Below the pieces are notes generated by a model. That model searched no databases and had not been told where the DNA came from. It saw only the letters and a list, made by a program, of their open reading frames with translations. A stretch of 64,000 nucleotides of DNA, taken from Temnothorax longispinosus (taxonomy: Eukaryota; Arthropoda; Insecta; Hymenoptera; Formicidae). The DNA lies in the NCBI RefSeq assembly GCF_030848805.1, contig NC_092368.1, positions 1,212,441-1,276,440 of the forward strand. The letters run 5' to 3'. Positions 1 to 12,900 of the stretch are shown here, one piece after another (the stretch's first letter is position 1; each line of letters opens with the position of its first letter). The translations under genes and the position numbers were made by a program.

Positions 1-1832
1 CCGACCGTCTCACCTGACTCACCTCCTGTCGTTTGAGACGCGATATCTTTTCGCCGATCTCCCCACAGTCCACGAAAACCCGGCTCTTCTTCATTTCTTG
101 AACAACTTTGAGAAACGATATTAACGGAATCTGCATACTTTATCTGTTGATCTTCGAATGCCACGTAAAAAGATTTAAATTTAGAGAAAATTAATTAACG
201 GATCAGTAAAGGTAGCTCGCAGAACGAAATAGGGACAGTTGATTTTCCGCCAGAATCGAATACCTCGATCTGATCCGGAGAGGGGTGATCCCGGTCACCG
301 AGTATCTGGGTGAACGCACGTGGACGGAGCTAGATATTCATTTGTCTATTGAAACTGGAGGGAGACGAGAACGTTCCTCTTAGGACAATTCGTAACGTCG
401 AATGCTTCGCTTGTTTCGCGTGATCTCCCGATCTTGTGTTTATATAGGTTACAAATATATCTCTTTAAGCTTCATCTTTGTTCTCGTTCTATCAGGAAGA
501 CGTGGCTTACGACGACTGGTGCGAAGGTAAAATGATCCACGAGACGAGGAGGAGAACATCCGCGAGTCTCTCACATTTGAGGAGATACAGATCGAAAGTT
601 GAGCTATTCTGACGACTCGAGCGGTATAGATCCGCGTGGAAACAACTTTGCGAGAGTGATAATGGGGCATCGCGATATGAAATATCTTGGGACGAGCAAA
701 AGTCGATGTACGAAACGCGCATAATTCGCGTTCGAGAGTTTTCAGAAGAGTGCTAAGAGAGGGAAATGAAGGAGGAAGAGAGAATTTTAGGGAGATAATC
801 TTTCATGTCGCGTGACACTTTCTTCCGCATCGTTATCCCCGCTTCGAGCACGCTTCGAGACGTTTGACCTCGTAACTCGAATTACTCGAGATCGAATTAC
901 TTACCCCCGACCCCCGATGGTCTATTGCCTCTTGACGTGCTTCTGAAAATGTCTTCGCCCAACGAGATCCCTCGGAAAAATAACTATAAAATAATTACGA
1001 AATTGCTTGGAGAAACATAATCGACAAAAAATGAGCATCGTGCATTATTTACAAATAGATTTGATACATACGTTTAAATATTTCTTAACGATTTAATTAA
1101 ATGCAGCTCGATATAGAAAGCGCATGTAGATAACGATTTTATATATAGATAACAAATACTCGGCACGCTTGAAAATTGCACGTAAGTATTGATTCGAGGG
1201 CCACCACTAATCTCTCTCTCTTCTCGCTCCCTACCCTTCACCCTTTTTATACCGTGCAGTCCATACAAACATAATGAGGCACTCGAGCACTGTTTCCAAG
1301 CGATTCAATCTTTATTAGGTTCAGAGTATATTTCTAATTTTATATTCAACTTCTCCGCACGTAATCTCAATGACAGTCCAATAATATACCGATACCTCGG
1401 AAATATACCAAATACTGGGACGATTTCTGAAACTGAGTTTTATCAGTTTTACTTCACACGTGAAATTATATCTTAAAAAAACGAACAAAAAAAAATTGGC
1501 TTGTCCCAATTTAATCGTGAACTCTCGAATCCACGATCAATTCCACCGATACAAAATGTATAGTGAATAAAAATAGTTTATTTGCACGTCTCCTATATCT
1601 CTTGGAAATTATTCCATCCGAAAGAAAGATATCGCTGGACAATGGTTTTTATCGGAAAACACGCTTTTTTTACGTGTAACACTTTTTTTACATCATATTA
1701 ATTTCAAAGCCAACGTGTACGTGTTTGTGTGCGAATACTTTTTTTATTCACTGTAAAACAGATACAACATATAGATTATATCCTACGAACCGATCCCACG
1801 GATCCTATCAACGGGCAATCGTAACGTTCCAG
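1..1832. other. 5' flank of the zinc-finger gene, no gene called
   Basis: No convincing protein-coding exon is visible here. The first 1 kb has moderate GC and many CG dinucleotides; from about 1000 onward it is AT-rich. It may hold the promoter or non-coding first exons of the zinc-finger gene that follows. A minus-strand GTGAGT-like donor lies in the first 30 bases and could belong to a gene outside the window, but one splice signal is not enough to call it. Confidence 0.4.
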
Positions 1833-4459
1833 ATGGAATATGGGATCTGGAGTCTTCACGTCGCGGGTGAACTTTGGGGTGACCCGCGTCTCGCCCGAAG
1901 GCATCCGATTCTGCCTTCCGGCGCGACGCAGATCCTGCCAAGGGCCGCGTTCGCCCTGAGCGCCCTGCACCGGCCCGACATGCTGCCGCTGCCGCTGACG
2001 GCGGCGGGGCCACCCTATGTCCCGATGGAGCTGGTCACGAAACCAGCCTCGATCGCGTCCATCAATGCCGAGGACGCCGAGGACGCGGAGAAGAGCACGA
2101 ACGGCGAAGATGAAGACCCTCCGCAGCGCGACGACAACGAAGGTAACATCGAAAAGGCCGATCAAAATGAAAACCAGGTAAGACAATTGTCTCATTATTA
2201 TACGGCACGATATTGAGCCAATTGGAACAAAAAAGAAATACTAATATATAAACAAATTTATAATTGAAAATTTTTTCAAATTAAATAAAAATTGGCAAAT
2301 AGTTTTGAATAAAGCTGTGAGATCTCTGGTGAGAAATGGAAGCCTGAAATTTAAGTTGTATCAGTTTTCATGTAAACTCATGTCTAACATTTTTAATTGT
2401 AATACAAGCACAGGGCCACAGGATATGTTTTTTTGCATGTACCGATTAGACTTGCGTGCCAAACGAAAGCAATGACAACGAAGATGCCGGTGACGAGAGC
2501 GATACCGGTAGCACCAACAGTTCACATCGATCGGCAAACAACAATCTATCAATCGCGAAGCTTCCCGATCCGATGGCATGCTTGGCCCTCGACAAGGTCG
2601 GTCCGCGAAACTATGTTATCCGATGCATGAACATTTAATTGCTTGGCACATTCGAATCTGAAACCGATTCTTCGATTTTTGTAACATAATCAGTCATACA
2701 CCGACTTTGTGTGTGTCGGCATTATATTATTAATATTTTACCACTAATATTCAGGAAGGAACTCCTGTTCTGAACGGCTGGGTACTGGGTGCTTACACAG
2801 CGATGCTGGGCAGACTGTCTGCCGCCACTGCGGCATTAGAAGCGACGGAAGTTCCCAATATTCCCTCCGACAGTGATTCCGAGAGCGAGCACTCATCCTA
2901 CACTGAAAAGTACGTAGAATGAATAGAATTGATCATAGTCAAGCCACAATTATACTTTGTTTTTCTTAAAGATCATTTTACCTTAAGAAGGACTTAACTT
3001 CAAGTTCATAAAATTTGCTATTGAAATTAAGATCGCAAAGTTGTGGGACATTACATTGTTATTATTACATTAGTTGGTGACAATAATATTACGTGGTTTA
3101 AGATCGAGAGGCAGCAGTCCGAACGTGAGCAGCGTTCATCGCGGCTACTCGTGCGGCTCCTGCGATGTGGTGGCACCGACGAGACCGGCTCTGAGAAAGC
3201 ACATAGCCGATTGTCATCCCGCTCTGTCCGGCACGGAGACTGGGGAGACCAAGAGGTGTCCGTCCACGGGCTGTGACTTCACGACGAGCAGCAGGTGCGA
3301 GATGGAGACCCACGTGGCGGCGCATGTGGCCCAGGGAATGACGCCTACGGGGAAGAAACGCTCGCTGGCCTTGCAACGCGTCAGGTATAGGTACTCGAAC
3401 AATTTTACATAACTAACTACATCTAATCTGTGTTTTATCGAAAAAGAGATCCTTTCGAATCTTTTATTCTTATTACGGAATAAAACTCTTATTAGATATG
3501 GAATGAATGGAATAAAAGAAAGAAATGTATCTCTTTTTTGGGGGAAAATATTATTGCATTCTTTCAACTACCATTTCGCAATGTTCTCAGGTACGAGAGG
3601 GAGGAATATCGGTGCTCGCTATGCTCGTACGCATGCACGATCGAGAAGGCATTTCAAAGACATCTGCGAGCGCACGCGAGAGGCACCGCGCCGGAGACTA
3701 GGGTGAGTTGCGCCGTCTGCGGTGCCGACCGATCGTCCGAGGTCGATCTCAGCAGGCATATGCGAAGGCATCGCGATGACCGGTACTTTTGCTGCGATAT
3801 CTGCATCTTCCGCACAGTGCAACTGAAAAAGGTACTTGAAATATTACTTGTTTTTGCCACAGAGGTGTTAATTATACATACATAACGCTCATTTGCTACA
3901 ACAATGACATAACTCAGAAAACAAAATTTTCCAAAAAATAAGTTTGAATGTTTTGAATCATTAAAATTATACTTTTAAACGCGATTTTGATGCAATAACT
4001 GATTTGTAGAAGAACAAAAATATCTAGCTATATATTAGCTCTTCATTCTGTGTATTGAATTTTTACTCTCCTTTTGCAAACAGTTATCAAAAAGTGACAA
4101 TTTTTGAGTTATGTCATTGTTGTAGCAAATGAGCGATATATACAAGAAAGCAAAAATTAAGGATTGACTATGTTAATTATATCTTGGAACTTTTACAGCT
4201 AATACAACATCGTCGTATGCACACGGGCGAGAAGCCGCATCTGTGCCCGCACTGCGCTTACCGAAGCGCACGTCGTGACAATCTACGCAGCCACGTACGA
4301 CGAGTACATAAAAAGGAGAATCTCTATTGCGACACCTTCAGTCCGCGTGGCATGTTAATAACTCCCTCGCTGTTGGCCTCCTCGAGGGATACCACCGATG
4401 TCGACCTGGTACAGAGCCCGGCATCCTCGCCGTCCTCAAATCCGGACGTGACCAACTAG
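1833..4459 (+). CDS. C2H2 zinc-finger protein, six fingers
   Basis: Predicted nuclear DNA-binding protein of 476 aa. Six coding exons join in phase: 1833-2177, 2450-2596, 2755-2909, 3103-3384, 3591-3831 and 4199-4459. The first 215 residues are low-complexity and acidic (DAEDAEKS, then EDAGDESDTGS). Six C2H2 fingers follow at roughly residues 233-254, 264-287, 318-338, 350-370, 377-402 and 411-432. The linker HTGEKPHLCPHC joins fingers 5 and 6, and finger 5 is split by the last intron. The tail is Ser/Pro-rich (SPASSPSSNPD). The ATG at 1833 sits directly after a possible acceptor (ttccag), so an upstream coding exon or the in-frame ATG at 1725 is possible. The arrangement resembles REST/charlatan-type repressors, but I cannot name the orthologue. 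The gene is real; its name is open. Confidence 0.8.
3886..4135. repeat. MITE with 30-bp perfect terminal inverted repeats
   Basis: A 250-bp AT-rich element in the last intron of the zinc-finger gene. It begins with CGCTCATTTGCTACAACAAT and continues through GACATAACTC; the exact reverse complement closes it at 4106-4135. It has no coding capacity. Its right end lies 63 bp before the acceptor of the last exon. Confidence 0.8.
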
Positions 4460-5356
4460 CGAAAACGCCCCCGAAGAACGAAGAGAAGAGCAACGGCCCT
4501 GAGAGACTTGCGGGAAAAGAAATCTGGGACTCGCCTGTCCTTTATACGTCCTCATTTTGTCAATACTGCGATCTAGATATATTAGAATTTACAGGAAGGC
4601 TTGTACAAGTGCTGAACTTGGCGGACAAACGAAGGAGAATCGCGATGAGGTGAAAATTAAATCCGAGAAAAATTAAGAATTATTTATAATTTTACGAAAA
4701 AAAAAGCAATTTAAGAGGTAAACTAGAAGCAGAGAGTTAAGATAATTTACGAAATTGACATGAATAGAGAAATGAAGTCGAAAGAAAAACTGTTTTCCAA
4801 TCCAAGAAAAACGGATTGTTTTCCAAATCAGCATCGGCAAGGCTTCCCCTTTTAGACGTTAGGAAACGTATAGATTATTGCATGCGAACGTCGATAATTT
4901 AATGTAACCTTTGAATTCTAACGAGATCTTGTATTAGCTATGTAAACGTCCAAGTGTTACATTATGTAGCCGATTCGATGACGGTCGGTAGACAGCCCGT
5001 TCGCATCGATCGATGACGAACGGGAGAAAGCTGCAAAATGGTGCTAGAATCGTAGATTGATTGGATCACGGAGAAAGACTGAAAGTAGAAACGAATTCAC
5101 GGCGCGACGTGACGTCCATCTTTTACGCTCTTCCCGCACTGACCGCCGTGACTAAAAAAAAAAGTGAAAAGAAATTACAAGTTTCAGCAAAGTTTAAGAC
5201 TGCAACTCTATACTGTTCCGGGGATTCTCGTGCTAAATGTTTACGATGCTTTATTGTTTCCCATTAACTATTGGATCGTTAATTAATTATTAGCGTCTAC
5301 ATCTTTAAGTTTAATTTCATTCTTAATATTTTTCGAATTTGCTGTAGTTTTTATTT
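4460..5356. other. 3' flank of zinc-finger gene
   Basis: Probable 3' UTR and intergenic DNA. Short ORFs at 4327-4653 and 5061-5267 show no recognisable domain. No RNA gene or transposon end is visible. Confidence 0.4.
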
Positions 5357-5620
5357 TTATTTATTTTTATTTATTTTAATCTCGATTTTATTTTTTGTTT
5401 TGCCTGCTTTGATTTTATGATCGGTATTCAATTCCGAAATGAAAATTTTATTTTTAGCATCATATAGAGACAAACAACGATCAATACATTTATGCTCTTC
5501 AACAGATTTGAGCAAGAGCTCGCAATACTCGCATGTATATCGAGGCGGATGCACGAGACTCGATCGAATCAGGCCAATGGTTAATGAGATCAATAAAAGC
5601 ACCGAGTCACGACACGACAT
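5357..5620 (-). CDS. small secreted Cys-containing protein candidate
   Basis: An uninterrupted 87-aa reading frame begins with MSCRDSVLLLISLTIGLI, which has the look of a cleavable signal peptide: a polar start and a hydrophobic core of about 14 residues. After the likely cleavage site, YTCEYCELL and EEHKCIDRC give four cysteines spaced C-x2-C ... C-x3-C. The tail is lysine-rich and low in complexity. I do not recognise the family. The opposite strand carries an 83-aa ORF over the same bases (5439-5690), but it has no signal peptide or domain. A real peptide gene is plausible but unproven; an upstream non-coding exon would be expected. Confidence 0.4.
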   Translation of the reverse strand: MSCRDSVLLLISLTIGLIRSSLVHPPRYTCEYCELLLKSVEEHKCIDRCLSLYDAKNKIFISELNTDHKIKAGKTKNKIEIKINKNK

Positions 5621-6797
5621 GTCGCGAGGAGCCCAACCGGGATGGAAAGGTGCTATTTTACGAAGATTCGTTTTAACGTTACGTGTCTAGTATATAGTTC
5701 GCTCGCGCTGCACGAATCACCATGCTATAAATATAATTGTTAAGTACTTGTTAACACGAACACATTGTTATCGTTGCCTGAGTTGCCGTTACCATTTACG
5801 TTAGCACTATTTACGATTAACAATACCAAAACGATGCACTATTATGATTACGCAAGTAAATTATAATGACAGATATAGAGCGTATAACGAGATGAAGCCT
5901 AACGCGTTTTGTTTTGCAGACGATGATGTTTCAAAACATCTCCATAGAACTCTTATATCATTATACTCCTTTTACATCATACGTCTTTAAATTATACTAA
6001 AACTCTGTTCGCTCTATACAACGTATAGCACATTTTTGAAAGAAAAGAGCATAATTGTCATCTGCAAAATTTAAGCTCGTTGGACGCACCCGTTCGCTAC
6101 CGATACAAGTGTCTCGCGTACGTTTCTCTCTTTAGGATCCAAAATCATCCCCGACGATCGATCGCTTGCTCGTGCGAGGGGGAGAAAGCGAACGAGATCG
6201 ATTGCAATTGTCGGAAATATGTGTCAATTTTTAATGTATCATACAAATACGTTGTAGTCGATAAACGATTTTGAAACGGCGTCTCACGTCAAGTAGCACG
6301 AGAGGATTTCGTGCACACCATGACACGGCAACGATGATCCGTCGTCTCGCCGAGAATGACATTTCTCGCGAAAGAGTATCGTTCTACTATATAGACGCTA
6401 TAGCCATTACTATACAATACTATGCTAAACTACAAGGTATACGATGATGCGAAGCCGAAGCTGCACGGCATAAGGTTTCACTCCTCCGGCACATTTTGAC
6501 GCTTTATATTCGAACGCGTTGCATATGTCGAACGTTAAAGTGAGTTTTTTTTCTTCGAACTCTAAACTTATCATTATCACTTGTACATTTAGCGACTGAA
6601 TTTTTCCGGCTCATTACATGTTCGCATTGACGGTGTTATCTTCGCTAGAAGTATCGCGAGTAACGTAGATCATTCCGTGCCAAGTAGCATAAATTTTGAA
6701 ATAAGCCGTAATTACGAGCGAATGTGATTTAGATTTTAATTAATTATATTACATAATTATATATATATTAAATATTAAATTATATTTTATCTTTTAG

Positions 6798-6927
6798 GTA
6801 TACGGATGACTACTATAGTAGCCAAGATGATTACGATTATGCGTGGAAGTTGGTAAAAAAAAAGAAACCGTTTATTCCGGATTTACATAACGATGTAGGC
6901 CCGTTCATCCGAAAGCAGATGGTTTAA
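6798..6927 (+). CDS. orphan terminal exon, acidic/tyrosine-rich then basic
   Basis: A good acceptor (atcttttag) at 6789-6797 is followed by 42 codons and a TAA, entered with two bases of the first codon supplied upstream. The peptide starts YTDDYYSSQDDYDYAWKLV, goes through a KKKK run to PFIPDLHNDVGP, and ends FIRKQMV. The strong composition bias, the Asp/Tyr repeats and the Pro-Phe-Ile-containing tail look unlike random translation of AT-rich DNA. The 5' exons were not found: a GTGAGT donor at 6540 is in the right place, and the frame into it can be read, but no ATG is visible in that frame. Product unknown. Confidence 0.35.
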
Positions 6928-9900
6928 CATATACCGGGTGTGCGCTATAATTCACTCGACTATGCCGAACGAAAATCATGAGTTATACATGCTGGTATAC
7001 GTGCTATTTTGCTTTTGATATATACATCGGTATATTTTGTATTCGTAAAGAAACGCATTTACGGTGCAACGGGTTTCTCAATGCGACTTTTTATATACAT
7101 GATTTTACACAAAGCTGTCTCGACTGAAGAGGGCGACTTGCTTTTTTCCATTTCTCGTCCGCGCATATCTACAAGTCGTTTCCAAGATATGCCGTACGCG
7201 TTAGCACGTTCAGAATATTTATATCACGAAATAGTTTTATCGGTGCGCGTCACGACGCGCATAATTTACAATGATTATCCATGACACGAAGGAGGTTTCA
7301 GAAGTTAATTACACGTCCGCAATTAGCGCGACTGGCTCCGTCCGCCGTTAGTATTTACTTGGAGTAATCGTTTATCTTTTATTTCGGTCAAAAGTCATAG
7401 CACAACTCGAGTAAAGCGTTCCGTACGTCGTACGTCAGGAAAACTGTCACGAAGAATCTATATATGTAATAGAGATAAAGGAAAAGTTCCGAAGAGACGA
7501 GAGACTTGCGAAAAGTCCGTGGGAAATTTCAGTGCGGCCGACACGTTTTCTGGCGTTTCTCATAGTTTGCGAAAACGTAGTTTTCCAAGATGAGCGCCTA
7601 ACGAGAACACCTCATTTTATCGTATCGTCCGAGCGATCAATCTCAGGTGCTGCCCGAGATTTATTCGCATTATTATAATTACGAGCTCATAACTGATAAG
7701 CAGCGGCGCCGTGCCGAACATTATACGAACAAAAAGAAAAGAAAATAAATGCGTGCCAAAGTGACCCCTGATAAGAGGGATGAACGATGTTCTACGGAAG
7801 GAAGATACGCGAGGGGTGTAAGCTGCTGCGGATGTGAAACGTGCGACCAGATTTCTTCGTTAGCGGAAAATTGCGCGACTCGGCTCCTTACATCCCAGAC
7901 CGAATCTTTGGCCTCTTTTGTTTAATTGACTGACCTACGAAGAAAGAAAGAGGAAAAATACCTTAGGCACTAAAAGCACTTTTATCGCAAAACTTAAGAT
8001 ATAACTAATTGTAAGTATATTTAAACGTTTAATAAGTATAATGCAGGCGTAATTTTTTAATTAAATAGAAATATAATTTCGAAGTTTTAGTTGCGTTATT
8101 ATTTTAGAACTTTTTTTTAAGAAATCCTCCTTTGGCCTTTTTTTTTAGAGGTCTCAAAGATTCAGCGAAGATTGCGAGTCTCGCAAAAGTCCGCAAACGC
8201 AGAAGGATTTCAGTCTGATCGTCCGCTTCCGCGTTCGTTGCGAGCATAAACTAGTTGTTACAATCTTTTAACTGTTGAATTTTTGCTGTAGCAGTAAGTG
8301 TCTTAACGTATACCTTATATAAACTACACGATAATATATTCTATATTAATGTTTCTTAGATTTAAATCTAACATACCGTACCGGACGTGTCTACGACGAG
8401 TGTCGTCGCTTGTGCTCCCTTAAGTGCGAATTGAAGTGCTCTCTTAACTGCTCATTGTTGGAATCTGCGAAACAGAGCAACTCAGTTATTTATGCCATCG
8501 CGAGATCTTATCAACGACGTCGAGAGGATAAAGAATGAGGGTCAAGTGTTTCAATGCAAAGATATTGACCTTTGGATAACATCGCGGTTGGTTGGAGAAC
8601 TGGGCAGCATTTATTGAAAGTAAAACATTCCACATCGCAAGATTTTCATTTGTATTTGTAAATGACCATAGTTATTGCATTATTCCTATTATAGAAAAAA
8701 ATCGTAAAATAATTGGGCATTAATAGGCTTTCTTATTCGGTACGAAAGTCGCGAGGCGACGAAAAATTCGTCGAGGAACGTCCGGCCGGTCGTCTTAAAA
8801 ATTAATACAATCTAAATGTGATAATATATTTGCTATTAAATTATGACATAACGATTACATTATAATTAACTAACACTGCGCGAAAACGTACGAAGAAAAA
8901 AATAAGCAATTTTAAGAGTCCGTATACTGAACGATGGTGGCGTTACGAGGGTGATCTGAATATTCGCACTACGACGATTTTTTCTGCAAGATATTGATCG
9001 GCTGAGCGAGTACAAAGCGATTAGAAAATCGACATCTGTCGAAATCTGATCGAAATTAATGCGAAAATAGATGTGTAATTTTTTATAAATTAATTCTTTG
9101 CGCTAACTCGGCCCTTTTTAATATCATAACTTCTCACGCCCAAATTTTATCGTTACGTTTCAGGAATAACTGAGAGCGTGAACGATATTCTGTAATAAAC
9201 GGAGAACAATATTAATAATTATTCTAAGCCAAGAAAAAATGTCTCATATAAGCAGTAAATTTATATTATTCGATGTTTTTCCCGTTATATATGCCAGTTT
9301 GTCTTATATCCTCAATTCATTGCCTTCATTTACATATCTTTAGTTAGTCTTGCTCTTCCGCAAACAACGCTCAAGCGCAAAGAATTAAAAAAATGAACGA
9401 ATCACGTCACCCTCGATTCCGACAGGAATTCGAATAAAAGTGCGAAGCCGCGTCTTGCTTGCCAAAAAATAAAGACTCTTGCGCTCTACGCATAATATAT
9501 ACACAAATATATAATTATATAAATGTACGTGTATGTGTGTGAGTGTGCCTAAAAGATTTTTTCCTCGGATTAATCTCTTAAACTTTCTATGTCATTGTCT
9601 TTCTCTCTATCTCACTCTCTCTGTCTCTTTATCCTACTGCTCTCGAATCACATGTTGCAGTCGTAAACGATTTCGAAGAACTATTATTGTAGTTTGACGA
9701 TTTCGGAATTACATGGCAGATTCACGATGCCTCGTATCCGTCGCCACGTGACCGGATTAATTATTAAAATCATCTTATTGCAATATACATAATAATATTA
9801 ATTTTTAATTCGATACACTTCGCCTATGCTAATTGTAAGACTGTGTATGATCTCTGTAATACGAATATTACAGAGTTGAAACCTATATATTTCATGAATT

Positions 9901-12900
9901 TGATAACTTAAACAATTTGCCATTATTTTCTCCACAAATACACATATATTTGTTAATATAATTAGGGTTTTTAGTAGAGAAACCAAATATTTTTTTATTT
10001 GCAAAATAGATTGGTACGGGGTGTCATAAAGCTATTATTAATTTGGATAAAAGCGAAGAGAGGAGATTGAATCGTTTATCTCAGCCCTTACCCGATAAAT
10101 TTCGCAAAACGTTTTGTTTCTATTGTCTCTCTGTCTCAATTAAGAGTGCAAAAGTATGTCAAATTACAAACAATGTGTTTTTGTTGTACACGGACCAATC
10201 GTCTCATATTACAAAATAAGCGAGGAATAATTGCTCAATTAAAAATTACTTAATTACGATGATGTAATTTGATCGTCCATAGGCATTCCAAAAATATACG
10301 TATAAATGTAGAAACAGATTACGCGCGTTTGTTAATTTCCGTCGTAAAAATTTTGCGCCCAAAAAATTGCGTTATCGGCTGAGGGCTGGTCGCATTGTTT
10401 AACGATTGTCTCTCTGTGTTCCAACATAATAGTAGATATTCCGTCGATCGTTCCTCTTTATAAAAACGAAAAAAAATACTACGCAGCCGCTACGCAACGC
10501 ACGCACTCGCGATTTCGACTCCTCGAGACTACCGCGAGCGATCTCACTCTTTTCTGCAAAGTATACGAAAGTAAACGCGCGTTCCAATTTTTGCCTCAAA
10601 CCCTTGAAAAGAAAAAAGAAGGCAAGGCACATCTACACCAGATACTCGCCTACGAACTCGCGCTTGAATATTTTTTTACGATTTTATGGCCTAAGTATTC
10701 GGCGTCACGTCGAAAACGTATAGGTATACTCTTTACGGGTTTGCGCGACCGACTCGATCGAATCGATCGCGGTAAATTAATCTTATGACGATAAGGGGAA
10801 TTATATAATAAAAGCGAGTCGCTCCGCGGGAATATAATTTCCTCGTGTGATTCTCGATAGTGAATGATGATGATCTCAAAAGTCATCTCAAATATCATTA
10901 ATTTGGTAAAGTTATGTTAATTTTCTCTCTCTCCATGTAATTATCCTAATTTTTTATTCCTCTTTTTAATCGTTCCATGGCAAAGGTAATTTTTACATTT
11001 AAAATTAATAGAAACGTCCTATTGTCTGTTACAATTACCATTCCAAGTTCCATCGACTATTTTGCTAATTACTATATTTTTAAATCCGTGATGTAACATT
11101 GTATCCCGTCCTTGAGTATTCGCCAAGGGATCATCGGCAATCATCGAATCGTTTCGTCACGCGTTTTTATGTATACGGCTGGCTGAAGCGCGTGTGCGTG
11201 CGTGCGGGTGTACCTGCTTATATGTAACGATCAATCTTAAGGAACTAATTAACGAATAAATAGTTAAACTTGTCGTCACCATTGTGATTTAAGATAGTAG
11301 AGATACCCAGGCAAGTCGCTCGATAGGTGCAGGTGCAACTGATGAGTGCTCCGTTCAAATATATTATCCTAAAATCTTATTAATTAATATAATTAGTTTA
11401 ATAAAATCAACGAATGAAAGTGATACTCGCATAGTTATCGCTCAAAATAAGCTGTCGTTTAAAAAATAGAAATTATATTTTTATAAGTAAAAATATTATT
11501 TAACTTTAAGCAAACACATAAATAAGTATTTTCTTTCTGTATTCTGTTCTGTGACATCAGATCCATGTATGCAATTTTGTTGTTTTTTTTTTAATCTTAA
11601 TCTATAAAATTTTATAACAATATATTGTATAGTTTGCACCTGCATGGAGGACTCTCGCCGGGAAAACGTTTACCTGTTTGTATAGCCAAAGTCGTCATTT
11701 GTCTTTGGCATGATAAAAGTCTTAATAAAGGTTTCATTAAAATATTCTTCGTAGAATAATATCTCTCCTTATTCACCATATTGTTTAATTTCTATACATT
11801 TCGCGTGGCATATGCAGTTGCTGTCACATTTTCCTTCAATTAAATTTGAGATAATTTATAACACCGCGACACTGGATCTATAAGTTGCATTTACTTTATT
11901 AAATAGGCTAATTAATCTGGGATTATGGATGGCAAATTGAATATTGAATCGCGTGTGAATTGTAGCAAAAATTTCAACGACCACATAGTGTGTCACCAAA
12001 AAGAAATGTAATTGTTTTTATCCAATGTGTTAATAATTGTTCTGTACAATTTTTACTGTGGAATTTTAAATTTGAATATGGGACCTCCTATATAATCTAT
12101 TCTGCTAATTAGTAGACTTTCGCATTCTGCGTTGTACGGCTTGGTAAAAAGTTTAGACAGAAAATGAATAACACATTCCACGTGCAGTTGCATTGGTGGC
12201 CGTTGCAATTGTTGCCTGCGATGGCGTTGGCCTGGTCCCCTTCTCCGGCCTCTTTCCACCACCGAGGGCACCTCGAGAGGAGCAAACGGCGGATGGATGT
12301 GGTGGGCAACGGAGACGACGGAAAGCGGAGCCGCGTCAGTGCATAGGCACGAGCTGCGCCGTCGGGTGGACGACGACGACGACGCGTTGCTCCGCCTCCT
12401 TTATCTTATCATTTCTCACGTCATTTTTATTATCTTCACGTACGTAAACGTCGGCAGTTCTACGCAAAAGTCTGATCCGCATTTGATGAAACGCGGCCCA
12501 GCATCCCGCGGCTCAAACATTTCTAAAAATATACTCCGAAACGTCGAGCTCCACGAGGAGAAAGGAGAAGGCCTGCGCGCTCACAAACTGTGAAATCTAC
12601 AGTTCGCTTATTGTGCCCGTGTGTCTGCGCCCCGTCCATGTGTGTGTGTGCGTGGCCTGGAGCACGCGCGCGCGTCTTTCTCCGCTCGTTGCCGCGCGCG
12701 CAAAGTGTCTCTTTAACTCGTTAAATGCTCTCGACCAGCACGTACTAGGCTCCCCTTTCTCGTAAAAATTCGTTTTTGTCCTGAAATTTGGATTTATATT
12801 AAAAATAATATAAAATAATCAATATAGAAATAATATCTGGCATTAATTATCGAATGTTCTTCTACAGCTTCAAGGGAGAGATTCGGTGTTCGTTTTTATT

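Noticed and set aside
1189..1476. 95-aa plus-strand ORF in the 5' flank
   Set aside because: AT-rich translation without domain; no start or splice evidence.
5439..5690. 83-aa plus-strand ORF antisense to the secreted-peptide candidate
   Set aside because: It has no signal peptide, domain or family resemblance. The minus-strand frame is the better candidate.
12109..12593. Overlapping ORFs on both strands in the GC-rich island
   Set aside because: High GC removes stop codons by chance. The frames show no domain and disagree about strand.
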